From assembly GCA_041393415.1 (NCBI GenBank), contig JAWKKE010000008.1:1-64000 (forward strand): a stretch of 64,000 nt of DNA, read 5' to 3'. This DNA is from Thermoleophilia bacterium. GTDB taxonomy: Bacteria > Actinomycetota > Thermoleophilia > UBA2241. A model generated the notes under the pieces. The model was given only the letters and a program-made list of their open reading frames with translations, was not told where the DNA came from and searched no databases. Numbering within the stretch: the first letter of the stretch is position 1; every line of letters starts with the position of its first letter. Shown here piece by piece: positions 57,201-64,000 of the stretch. The position numbers and the translations under genes are program-made.

Positions 57201-58910
57201 ATGACAGCCGCACAGACAGCTTCGTACTCCTATAGCGGGGCACTGCTGCCGTCGCTCCTAGCGATGCTCTTCATCGCGCTCCTGGGTTTGTACGGCTGGC
57301 GCCGGCGCAACGTCCTCGGCGCGCTCTTCTTCGCGATCGCATGTCTGTTCGGCGTCGCCTGGTCACTCGGCTCGATCTTGGGCGAAGCCGCCACAGATCC
57401 CGGCACCAAGATCTTCTGGCTCAAGTTCACCACCATGTGGCAGTTGCCGCTCGTGACCGTCGGCACCTGTTTCGTGATTCAGTACGCCGGGTTGGGTCGC
57501 TGGCTGACCCGACGAGTGCTTGTAGCGCTCGCCGTGCCGCCGGTCCTCTTCGCGGCCGCGATCGCCAGCGACAGCCTGCATCACCTCGCCTGGACCAGCC
57601 TCACGGTCAGCGATGGGGTCGTTCGCGCCGTTTACGGCCCCCTCGTCAACGCAAGCCTCGCCTACAGCTATGTCCTGTTCGCCATCAATGTCGCGGTGCT
57701 GGCCTGGCTGTTCATCCGCTCACCACGGCACCGTGCACCCGCCGTCTTGATGGTGCTCGGCCGCGCCGGGGCGCGTTTCGCCTTCGAGTACGGCGTCGTG
57801 CGCTTGTCCTTCTCGCCCCAGTGGGATCCCGACCTGTTCGTCCTCCTCGTGTCGTTCGGCATGTACGCGATAGCTCTGTTCGGGTTTCACGTTCTCGACC
57901 CGATCCCCGTCGCCCGCAAGGCGGCTCTCGCCACGATGCGCGACGGCATGATCGTCGCCGACGGCGACGAGCGAATCGTGGACGTCAATCCGAGCGCCGC
58001 GCGCGCCCTCGGGAGGCAAGCCTCCGACCTGCGCACCCGGCCCCTCGCTGAGGTGCTCACCATCGACGAGGCCGAGCGCTTCAGGGAAGGCGAGGATGAG
58101 GTCGGTCCCGAGCCCGTCGCGCGCGACATGAACGGCCGAAAGTACGTCGTCGAGGCGAAGCCGCTCAAGGATCAGCGGGGGCAGCCGCTCGGCCGCCTGG
58201 TCCTGCTCCACGATGTTACCGAGCACCAGCGGGCACAGACACGCCTCCTGGAACAAGAGCGAGTGGTGGCGACGCTACAGGAGCGGGAGCGGCTCGCCCG
58301 CGAACTTCACGACAGCGTAGGCCAGGTGCTCGGCTATCTCAGCATGCAGGCGCAGACGGTGAGCAAGCGTCTGCGCGACGGCGACACCGAGAAGGCGGAG
58401 GAGCAGCTCAGCCGATTGGCTTCCGTCGCGCAGCACGCCCACGCCGACGTGCGCGAGTCCATCCTTGCACTACATGCCGCCCCCTCCGCAGGCTGGGTGT
58501 TTCTCCCCGCACTCCGGCGCTACCTGGACGATTTCGAGACACACTACGGAGTGACGACGAAGCTCACGATCGCCGGATTGACCGATGACTCGTTCCCGCC
58601 GTATGCCGGCGTGCAGTTGCTGCGCGTGATCCAGGAAGCCATGACCAACGCGCGCCGCCACGGACACGCCCAGACCATCGCCGTCACTCTGGAACGACGC
58701 GCGGCCGAAACGAGCATCACCGTGATGGATGATGGTGACGGCTTCGACCCGCTCGCCGCCGCCGACGGCGATCACCACCTCGGCCTGGGCTTCATGCGCG
58801 AGCGGATGGCGCAGATAGACGGCAGCGTTACTATCGATTCCAGCCCTGGCGCCGGGACACAAGTACATCTCACGGCGCCGTTGATCGGCGGACAGGAGGA
58901 CGCACAATGA
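57201..58910 (+). CDS. Sensor histidine kinase (7TM, PAS, HisKA_3)
   Basis: 569 residues. N-terminal seven-helix sensor region to about residue 240 (His-kinase-N-7TM type), a PAS-like domain (ALATMRDGMIVADGDERIVDVNPSAARALG), a coiled-coil linker, HisKA_3 with the phosphoacceptor H370 (LARELHDSVGQVLGYL), and HATPase with N (EAMTNARRHG), DDGDGFDP and LGLGFMRERM. Typical NarX/DesK-type architecture. The stop overlaps the regulator start (ATGA), so the pair is coupled. Confidence 0.93.
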   Translation: MTAAQTASYSYSGALLPSLLAMLFIALLGLYGWRRRNVLGALFFAIACLFGVAWSLGSILGEAATDPGTKIFWLKFTTMWQLPLVTVGTCFVIQYAGLGRWLTRRVLVALAVPPVLFAAAIASDSLHHLAWTSLTVSDGVVRAVYGPLVNASLAYSYVLFAINVAVLAWLFIRSPRHRAPAVLMVLGRAGARFAFEYGVVRLSFSPQWDPDLFVLLVSFGMYAIALFGFHVLDPIPVARKAALATMRDGMIVADGDERIVDVNPSAARALGRQASDLRTRPLAEVLTIDEAERFREGEDEVGPEPVARDMNGRKYVVEAKPLKDQRGQPLGRLVLLHDVTEHQRAQTRLLEQERVVATLQERERLARELHDSVGQVLGYLSMQAQTVSKRLRDGDTEKAEEQLSRLASVAQHAHADVRESILALHAAPSAGWVFLPALRRYLDDFETHYGVTTKLTIAGLTDDSFPPYAGVQLLRVIQEAMTNARRHGHAQTIAVTLERRAAETSITVMDDGDGFDPLAAADGDHHLGLGFMRERMAQIDGSVTIDSSPGAGTQVHLTAPLIGGQEDAQ

Positions 58911-59668
58911 GAGTGCTGCTGGCGGACGACCATACCCTCCTCCTGGAAGGTCTGCGCAACCTCCTCGAAGCGCACGAGATAGAGGTGGTCGGGACGGCCA
59001 GAAACGGGTGCGAGGCCGTCCAGCTGGCCAAACAATTGCTCCCCGATGTGATCCTCATGGACATCCGTATGCCCGTCTGCGACGGACTCACCGCCACACG
59101 GCTCATCAAGTCCGAGTTGCCCGAGATGAAGATCATCGTGCTGACCACATCGGCGGACGAACAGGACCTGTTTGAAGCGGTCAAGTCCGGAGCCGGGGGC
59201 TACCTTCTCAAGAGTATGGACGCCGTGAGCCTCATCGAAGCGTTGCGCGACGCGCAACAGGACGTGCCGCCCTTCGCCCCCGGGCTCGCGGCGAGACTGC
59301 TGGACGAGTTCGCGCGGAGCTCCGAGGACTCAGACGAGAGCGCTGCAGAAGGCGAACGCGCAGCGGGCGCGAGCCCGGCAGACGGCATCGCGCCCGAGAA
59401 GGACGCGACGCGCCTCGCCGAGACCCACTCCCGCACATCGGAGACGCCTCCGGACGAGCCTCTCAGCTCGCGACAGGTCGAGGTGCTTGCGCTCGTCGCG
59501 CAGGGCCTGTCGTACAAGGAGGTCGGCCGGCGCGTGTACCTCAGCCCGCGCACCGTGAAGTACCACATGGCCGAAATCATGCGAAAGCTCCATCTGCAGA
59601 ACAGGGCTCAAGTGCTGGCCTACGCCGGCCTCCTGCTGTCGGAGTGCGAGGACGAGGAGACCGCCTGA
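58907..59668 (+). CDS. NarL/FixJ-family response regulator
   Basis: 253 residues. Receiver with ADDHTLLL, phosphoacceptor D52 (VILMDIRMP) and K in LLKSMDA; C-terminal LuxR-type HTH (LSSRQVEVLALVAQGLSYKEVGRRVYLSPRTVKYHMAEIMRKL). The linker of about 55 residues (SSEDSDESAAEGERAAGASP) is unusually long and acidic. Best local candidate for binding the GGACAGTC clusters at 57062 and 61993. A hairpin terminator follows. Confidence 0.93.
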   Translation: MRVLLADDHTLLLEGLRNLLEAHEIEVVGTARNGCEAVQLAKQLLPDVILMDIRMPVCDGLTATRLIKSELPEMKIIVLTTSADEQDLFEAVKSGAGGYLLKSMDAVSLIEALRDAQQDVPPFAPGLAARLLDEFARSSEDSDESAAEGERAAGASPADGIAPEKDATRLAETHSRTSETPPDEPLSSRQVEVLALVAQGLSYKEVGRRVYLSPRTVKYHMAEIMRKLHLQNRAQVLAYAGLLLSECEDEETA

Positions 59669-59677
59669 GACGCGTCA

Positions 59678-59718
59678 CGGGGAGGGCTCGGCGCGCAGCG
59701 CCGTCCGAGCCCTCCCCG
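59678..59718. terminator. Bidirectional hairpin between convergent genes
   Basis: 14-bp perfect stem (CGGGGAGGGCTCGG with CCGAGCCCTCCCCG) around a 13-nt loop, between the response regulator and the RTX-like gene. No T-run. Confidence 0.72.
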
Positions 59719-59724
59719 CAACGG

Positions 59725-61560
59725 TCACTTCAGTGACGCGAGCACGGTGTGCTCGACGCCGTCGCCAAGGTCGACACGCAGTTGGTAGGTGCCGCGTGTC
59801 AGACCCTTGGTTCCCCAATTGAAGATGTACTGATCGCTCTCGGGATCGTAGCGGAAGAGATTGCCGCTCGTCGCCGCACTAGTGCTGATCGCCTCGACGG
59901 AGTCACCGACGATCCCGTCGGAAACCTTGGCGTAGAAGAAGCCGGCCGCGAGATCGGTGATGCCGGCACTGTCGCCCGCGAGCGCGAACTTCACCGGCAC
60001 CGTGCTCCCCAATCTGAAGACGGAGGAGCCATCGGCGTTGATCGGCTGCAGGAACCCCGACCAGCCGATCGCCGGTACCACGACCGGCGTAACCGTCACG
60101 GTGAAGCTGCCGGTTGCCGTGTTGCCGGACGCGTCAGTCGCCGTGCAGTTCACGGTGGTCGTGCCCAATGGGAAGGTCGAGCCGGAGGCCGGCTCGCAGG
60201 TTACGGCGAGAGGCACGCCGGCCGTATCTTCGGCGGTCGCCGCAAACTCGACGACCGCGCCGGCGGCGCTTGCCGCCTCGACCGTCACGTCGTCGGGCAG
60301 GTGAAGAACCGGCGCCACGACCGTCACCGCCTCTATCGAGATGTAAGACAAGACCTGACCGAAGGCGGGAACGGCATAGCCATCGGTGTTCAATTCAACC
60401 GCGGCGCCATGTGGATCGACCGTCAGTACATCGAAGCCGACGCCGCCGTCCACGAAAATGGTGCCCCCGGCAGGCGCTGAGATGTCGAAGCGATTATCGC
60501 CGTGGCCTCCGACCAGGCGGACGTTCTCGATGTAGCCGAGCCCCAGCCCGGCGTTGTCGCTGCCTTCGCTCCACACGAGGCCGGTCTCCGAGAGGGAGAA
60601 GTCGCCGTCGCAGACCTCAACGACCGCGTCGGTCCCACCGGTGCTCACCTCGGTGATCGTGTTCGCCCCGGGTCCACCCCTGAACTCATCATTGCCGGCG
60701 CCGCCGACCATGGCGTCGTCGCCCGCGCCACCAATCAACACATCGCTGCCGGCGCCACCGCGAAGCGTGTCGGCGCCGTCGCCGCCGTCGAGCACGGTTT
60801 GACCGCCGAATGTCGAGGCAGTGAGCGTGTTGTTCCCCGGCCCCCCGGTCAGGCGCGCGGCTTCGATGCCGGTCAGGATATCGTTGCCCTCCGCCCCGAT
60901 GGTCAGACTCGTGTTGGTCAGAGTGAAGTTCGCATCGCGGGACTCGACCACCGTGTCGACGCCACTCCCTCCGATGATCAAGTCGCGCCCCGGTCCACCG
61001 GTGACGACGTTGTCCAGCGCGTCGCCGGTGAGGATGTCGTTCCCCGCACCGCCGATGATGTTCTGGATGTTGCCGATCCCGGACGTCGCCGTCGCCGTCA
61101 GCGCGCCGAGATTGACGGTGACGGCGGTTGCGTACGCCGAGTAGTCCAGCGTGTTGGCGCCGGCGCCGCCGTCGATCCTCACCCCGCTGGATGCTGTGGC
61201 GACGACGAACGTATCGTCGCCGTCGCCACCGTACAGCGTCCCGATCCCGCTGAAGGCGATGCCGTTGTAGCCCGAGACGCTCACGGTGCCGGCATTCGCC
61301 GCCGTCAACGCCCACGTCGTCGTCGCACCCGGGATGGCCACCTCCACAGTGTCGGGCACGGCTCCCACGATCTCGCTGACGTCGTAGTGGATACCGGCAC
61401 TGTCTTCGACGTCCGGTATCGAAGGATCGCCGCCTTGGTCGACGATGCGGAACGTCGCGGTCGCGGCCGACGCCGGCGGAGGGCCGGCCAGGGCCGCGGC
61501 CGCCAGCGTCACCGCCGCCAGAGCCGCCAGCAAGACAGCTCTGTAGTTGTGGTTGCTCAT
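59725..61560 (-). CDS. Secreted RTX/hemolysin-type repeat and HYR-domain protein
   Basis: 611 residues. Signal peptide (AVLLAALAAVTLAAAALAGPPPASAA), then nonapeptide-like Ca2+-binding repeats (GGDGDDTF, GGAGNDIL, GGPGRDLI, GGDGADTL, GGAGSDVL, GGAGDDAM), a HYR domain (VEFAATAEDTAGVPLAVTCEPASGSTFPLGTTTVNCTATDASGN), and a C-terminal beta domain (VPVKFALAGDSAG, YQLRVDLGDGVEHTV). Exported Ca2+-binding surface or matrix protein; no protease or lipase motif seen. The ATG at 61560 overlaps the stop of the receiver-like gene (ATGA). Confidence 0.85.
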   Translation of the reverse strand: MSNHNYRAVLLAALAAVTLAAAALAGPPPASAATATFRIVDQGGDPSIPDVEDSAGIHYDVSEIVGAVPDTVEVAIPGATTTWALTAANAGTVSVSGYNGIAFSGIGTLYGGDGDDTFVVATASSGVRIDGGAGANTLDYSAYATAVTVNLGALTATATSGIGNIQNIIGGAGNDILTGDALDNVVTGGPGRDLIIGGSGVDTVVESRDANFTLTNTSLTIGAEGNDILTGIEAARLTGGPGNNTLTASTFGGQTVLDGGDGADTLRGGAGSDVLIGGAGDDAMVGGAGNDEFRGGPGANTITEVSTGGTDAVVEVCDGDFSLSETGLVWSEGSDNAGLGLGYIENVRLVGGHGDNRFDISAPAGGTIFVDGGVGFDVLTVDPHGAAVELNTDGYAVPAFGQVLSYISIEAVTVVAPVLHLPDDVTVEAASAAGAVVEFAATAEDTAGVPLAVTCEPASGSTFPLGTTTVNCTATDASGNTATGSFTVTVTPVVVPAIGWSGFLQPINADGSSVFRLGSTVPVKFALAGDSAGITDLAAGFFYAKVSDGIVGDSVEAISTSAATSGNLFRYDPESDQYIFNWGTKGLTRGTYQLRVDLGDGVEHTVLASLK

Positions 61561-61928
61561 GAAGCGCCTCCCTCTCGGAACTGTTTCGGCCCCTGCCCTG
61601 CGCCGTCGGCGATGAGCGCTACGAGAGCGTCGGCAGAGAGTTCGCGGTACTGGCGGCCCGTCCAGAGCCGTACCAGGTTGACGTCTGGACTTATGCCGAA
61701 CAGCAACAAGTCCGGATCGTTCTCGAGCAGGCAGAAAGCCTCCGCCGGATGGCCGTCCTCGATATCGAAGAGGATGACGTCGGGCCGGCATGCCCGAAGC
61801 TCGACGGCGCTGGGCCGCGGAGCCGGGAGGCGGATCAACTCGAACCGAGACGTCCTCCCAAGGCTGGCACCGACGCTGCCGAGGACGATCGAGTCACCGT
61901 AGAGGAGGATGCGCCGCTGCCCGCCCAT
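61557..61928 (-). CDS. Receiver-like protein of unknown function
   Basis: 123 residues. RRILLYGDSIVLGSVGASL, then RPDVILFDIED (position of the receiver phosphoacceptor strand), LLLFGISPDVNLVRLWTGRQYRELSADALVALI. The alternating alpha/beta pattern resembles a response-regulator receiver, but only one acidic residue is left of the usual N-terminal pair and no conserved Lys is seen, so phosphorylation is doubtful. ATG at 61928 has AAAGG eight bases upstream. Translationally coupled to the RTX-like gene. Confidence 0.72.
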   Translation of the reverse strand: MGGQRRILLYGDSIVLGSVGASLGRTSRFELIRLPAPRPSAVELRACRPDVILFDIEDGHPAEAFCLLENDPDLLLFGISPDVNLVRLWTGRQYRELSADALVALIADGAGQGPKQFREGGAS

Positions 61929-61992
61929 TCCTGTGCCTTTCGCGGGATGCATGTACCTACCCGACTCTCCGGCAGACGAGGGCGGCGGACAA

Positions 61993-62031
61993 TGTCCCGC
62001 GGGACAGTCGCGGGACAGTCGCGGGACAGTC
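61993..62031. promoter_or_regulatory. Iteron cluster B: one inverted and three direct GGACAGTC half-sites
   Basis: TGTCCC-GC-GGGACA (61993-62006) is an inverted pair whose right arm starts three exact direct repeats GGACAGTC at 62002, 62013 and 62024, each 11 bp apart. The cluster lies between the divergent receiver-like gene and the molybdoenzyme gene, ending about 103 nt before the latter's likely start. Same order and orientation as the cluster at 57062. Confidence 0.75.
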
Positions 62032-62133
62032 TGGAGAGTGAACAAGTGGGGGAAGAATCCTCCAAGAGCAGCCCGCACACTGGAGAACGCCCATGCGTTA
62101 CACAATCCACGACCTCGCAGCGATCTCGCGGTT

Positions 62134-63852
62134 GTGATTGGCGCGACGAACAAAGCCGGTCGCGCCCTCAGCGGCCTGGCGGCGGGCGCCGTGGCAGGCG
62201 CCGTCCTCCTCGGCGTGCTCGCCCTCGGCGGTCGCGTCGGATTACCGAACGTGCCGTTCATCGTGTTCGAATGGCTCGTGCGCGTGCTGCCCGGCGCCCT
62301 TGTGGTCTGGGGCCTCGAGACGACGCTACGCGTTCTCGAGGCCCTCGGCCTCAACATCAACGACACCGCGAAGACGGCGGAGGCGGCACTCGCCCAGCTC
62401 TGCGTCTTCGTGCCGGCGGCGATCGCAGGGCTCCTCTTCTTCATCCTGGTCGATCCGCGACTCACCGCCCGCGCGCCGGGCATCGGCCGCATCGTCGGCT
62501 TCATCGCGGGCGTCGCGATGGCCTTCCTCGTGCTGTGGGAGAGCGCCGTGCCTACGCCGAGCGTCGTCGCGGGCGCGGTTGCGGTGATCGCCGTGTACTT
62601 CGTCTGGGGATGGACGCTCGGCCGCCTCTTCCTTGCCGCCTATCCCGCGGCGAAGCCGGCGGCGGTCGAGCCGGCATCGACGGCAACGGTCGAGCCGGTA
62701 GGGGCCGAGCCGGCGGACGAGGCCCGTGCTGCCGCGCCGACCGAGCCGGCTTCGACGGCGGTGGCCGCAGCCGACGAGGCCTCCGCCGAGCGCCTCGACC
62801 GCCGCCACTTCGTCATCCGCATGGGCGGATTGGCGGCGACGTTCGTCGTGCTCGGCGCCGAAGTCGCTCAGGTGCTGAACGCCCAAAGCGGTTCGACCGT
62901 ACCCGAGCTCGTCACCCCGCCGATCCCGTTCCCCAACGCGGACTCTCCCGTGAAGCCCGTCCCGGGGACGCGGCCGGAGTACACGGCCGTCGCCGACCAC
63001 TTCGTCGTCGACATCGATCTCACGCCGCCGACCATCGACGCCGCCTCCTGGCACCTGCGCATCGGCGGCCTCGTCGCCAACCCCGTGGATCTGACGTACG
63101 AGCAACTCACCACAGACTACGAGGCGCACGACCAATTCATCACCCTGTCGTGCGTGTCGAATCCGGTTGGAGGGCCGCTTGTGGGCACGACCGTGTGGAG
63201 CGGCCCTTCTCTGTGGGACGTCCTGAGCACGGCGCAGCCTCTGCCCGAGGCGCGTTATGCTCACATCCTCTCACATGACGGCTACGACGAAGTCGTCGAG
63301 CTCGCCGCCGCGCGCTCAGACTCGCGCATCATGCTGGCCCATTCCTGGAACGGCGAGCCACTGACCGCAAAGCACGGCTTTCCCTTGCGCATCTACGTCC
63401 CCGACGTCTACGGAATGAAGCAGCCCAAGTGGATCACCGAGATCGTCCTGGTGCCTAACTTCATCGCCGGCTACTGGGTCTCGCGCGGCTGGAGTAGCGA
63501 GGCTCAGGTGTGGACCGGTTCGGCGATCGACACCGTCGACACCGGCGGCCTCGTGACGAGGGATGGACAGAGGTACGTGCCCGTCGGCGGCATCGCCGAC
63601 GCCGGCGCCCGCGGAATCTCTAAGGTTGAAGTTCAAGTTGATGGTGGTGCCTGGGAGAAGGCCGAACTGCGGCAGCCCCTCTCGTCGCTCACCTGGGTGA
63701 TCTGGCGCTACGAGTGGCCCTGGCAGCAGGGGCGCCACACCTTCGCCGTGCGCGCCTACGACGGCCAGGGCAAGTTGCAGGAGACCGCGCCGCGCCCGCC
63801 CGATCCCGCCGGCGCGACCGGCGTGGATACGGAGACGGCGACGGTGTTGTAG
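62134..63852 (+). CDS. Membrane-anchored sulfite-oxidase-fold molybdopterin oxidoreductase
   Basis: 572 residues from the GTG at 62134. Four or so N-terminal membrane helices, an Ala/Glu/Pro-rich linker, then a twin-Arg-like segment (RRHFVIRMGGLAATF) and the SUOX molybdopterin domain: FITLSCVSNPVGGPLVGTTVWSG with the Mo-ligand C340, HSWNGEPLTAKHGFPLRIYVPDVYGMKQPKWI, and a C-terminal dimerisation domain (SKVEVQVDGGAWEKAEL). The active site faces outside the membrane. Substrate unknown. The start is uncertain: in-frame GTG codons also occur at 62038 and upstream. Confidence 0.83.
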   Translation: MIGATNKAGRALSGLAAGAVAGAVLLGVLALGGRVGLPNVPFIVFEWLVRVLPGALVVWGLETTLRVLEALGLNINDTAKTAEAALAQLCVFVPAAIAGLLFFILVDPRLTARAPGIGRIVGFIAGVAMAFLVLWESAVPTPSVVAGAVAVIAVYFVWGWTLGRLFLAAYPAAKPAAVEPASTATVEPVGAEPADEARAAAPTEPASTAVAAADEASAERLDRRHFVIRMGGLAATFVVLGAEVAQVLNAQSGSTVPELVTPPIPFPNADSPVKPVPGTRPEYTAVADHFVVDIDLTPPTIDAASWHLRIGGLVANPVDLTYEQLTTDYEAHDQFITLSCVSNPVGGPLVGTTVWSGPSLWDVLSTAQPLPEARYAHILSHDGYDEVVELAAARSDSRIMLAHSWNGEPLTAKHGFPLRIYVPDVYGMKQPKWITEIVLVPNFIAGYWVSRGWSSEAQVWTGSAIDTVDTGGLVTRDGQRYVPVGGIADAGARGISKVEVQVDGGAWEKAELRQPLSSLTWVIWRYEWPWQQGRHTFAVRAYDGQGKLQETAPRPPDPAGATGVDTETATVL

Positions 63853-63928
63853 AGAGGCCGCCGCGCGTGCCTGAGGCGAGGCTGTACGGCACCGTCTTGC
63901 ACGCCCGATTTGCCCGGCCTCGTCTACA

Positions 63929-64000
63929 TCAGGTCCCCGCGCCGAGTGCCGCCAGGTAACGCGCACACGCAAACACCCGGTTGCGTTTCTTGCCGGTGAG
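63929..64000 (-). CDS. C-terminal end of a Fic-family protein (5' part off window)
   Basis: The last 23 residues before a TGA at 63929 read LTGKKRNRVFACARYLAALGAGT, which closely resembles the C-terminal tail of Fic-domain proteins (TGxKRNRxFxYxxYLxIL). Too short for certainty; the catalytic motif would lie beyond position 64000. Confidence 0.55.
   Translation of the reverse strand, partial: LTGKKRNRVFACARYLAALGAGT

Noticed and set aside
57062..62031. GGACAGTC repeats as a CRISPR array or plasmid-type replication origin
   Set aside because: Units are 8 bp at 11-bp steps, too short for CRISPR, and no Rep or Cas gene is near; position in divergent promoters fits operators better.

Overview
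This 64 kb window is high-GC bacterial DNA with tightly packed genes, many ATGA stop/start overlaps and clear AGGAGG-type ribosome binding sites. The gene content points to an anaerobic or facultative, probably uncultured, actinobacterial (Thermoleophilia- or Coriobacteriia-like) or Chloroflexi-like organism: a Stickland-type ornithine pathway, membrane polyferredoxins, a non-pyrrolysine MttB-family methyltransferase, an N-type (Na+-linked) F-ATPase, large secreted proteins with PKD or Ig-like modules, DUF5317 with HD-GYP/GGDEF signalling, and a DUF2089 operon. The taxonomic guess is inference from gene content only. No rRNA, tRNA, CRISPR array, transposase or phage gene was seen.

Layout. 1-5.6 kb (minus): oxidative ornithine degradation operon ord-ortA-ortB-oraSE; the two aminomutase subunits are fused in one polypeptide and the gene runs off the left edge. 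A 19-bp palindrome lies upstream of ord. 5.7-10.8 kb (minus): secreted metzincin protease with a PKD domain, then a membrane 4Fe-4S protein and a four-CBS protein in one operon. 11.1-15.5 kb (plus): three tandem paralogues of a secreted beta-propeller-like protein, the first two broken by frameshifts and the third intact. 15.6-22.5 kb: UPF0104 membrane protein, P2-type cation ATPase, VOC protein, and a DUF362 plus polyferredoxin pair. 22.5-29.2 kb (minus): complete atpDCQRBEFAG N-ATPase operon with no delta subunit. 29.3-34.2 kb: DUF4389 membrane protein, then (plus) two tiny hydrophobic ORFs, DUF5317 and a membrane HD-GYP/GAF/GGDEF protein. 34.2-40.8 kb: MOFRL glycerate kinase, a degraded gene, a Tag-like glycosylase, an MBL hydrolase, an MttB-family methyltransferase and an NCS2 purine permease. 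40.8-49.5 kb: transporters (DMT, two MFS), an HtrA-like lipoprotein protease, small unknowns, citrate synthase and a secreted PepSY-like protein. 49.5-55 kb: SQR-like flavoprotein, DUF2089 operon, PLP decarboxylase, DUF488. 55-64 kb: a surface/sensing island with a secreted beta-helix protein, a 7TM histidine kinase and NarL-type regulator, an RTX/HYR secreted protein with a receiver-like partner, a membrane-anchored sulfite-oxidase-fold molybdoenzyme, and the 3' end of a probable Fic gene.

Most notable: (i) the natural OraS-OraE fusion; (ii) an arrangement of one inverted and three direct GGACAGTC half-sites at one-turn spacing, found in both divergent promoters of the 55-64 kb island, suggesting one regulon tied to the local two-component system; (iii) the tandem micro-ORFs, both carrying a GAG-x-KW motif, ahead of DUF5317 and the cyclic-di-GMP protein; (iv) the Na+-type N-ATPase; (v) the decaying beta-propeller paralogues; (vi) long perfect GC hairpins without U-tracts between convergent genes.
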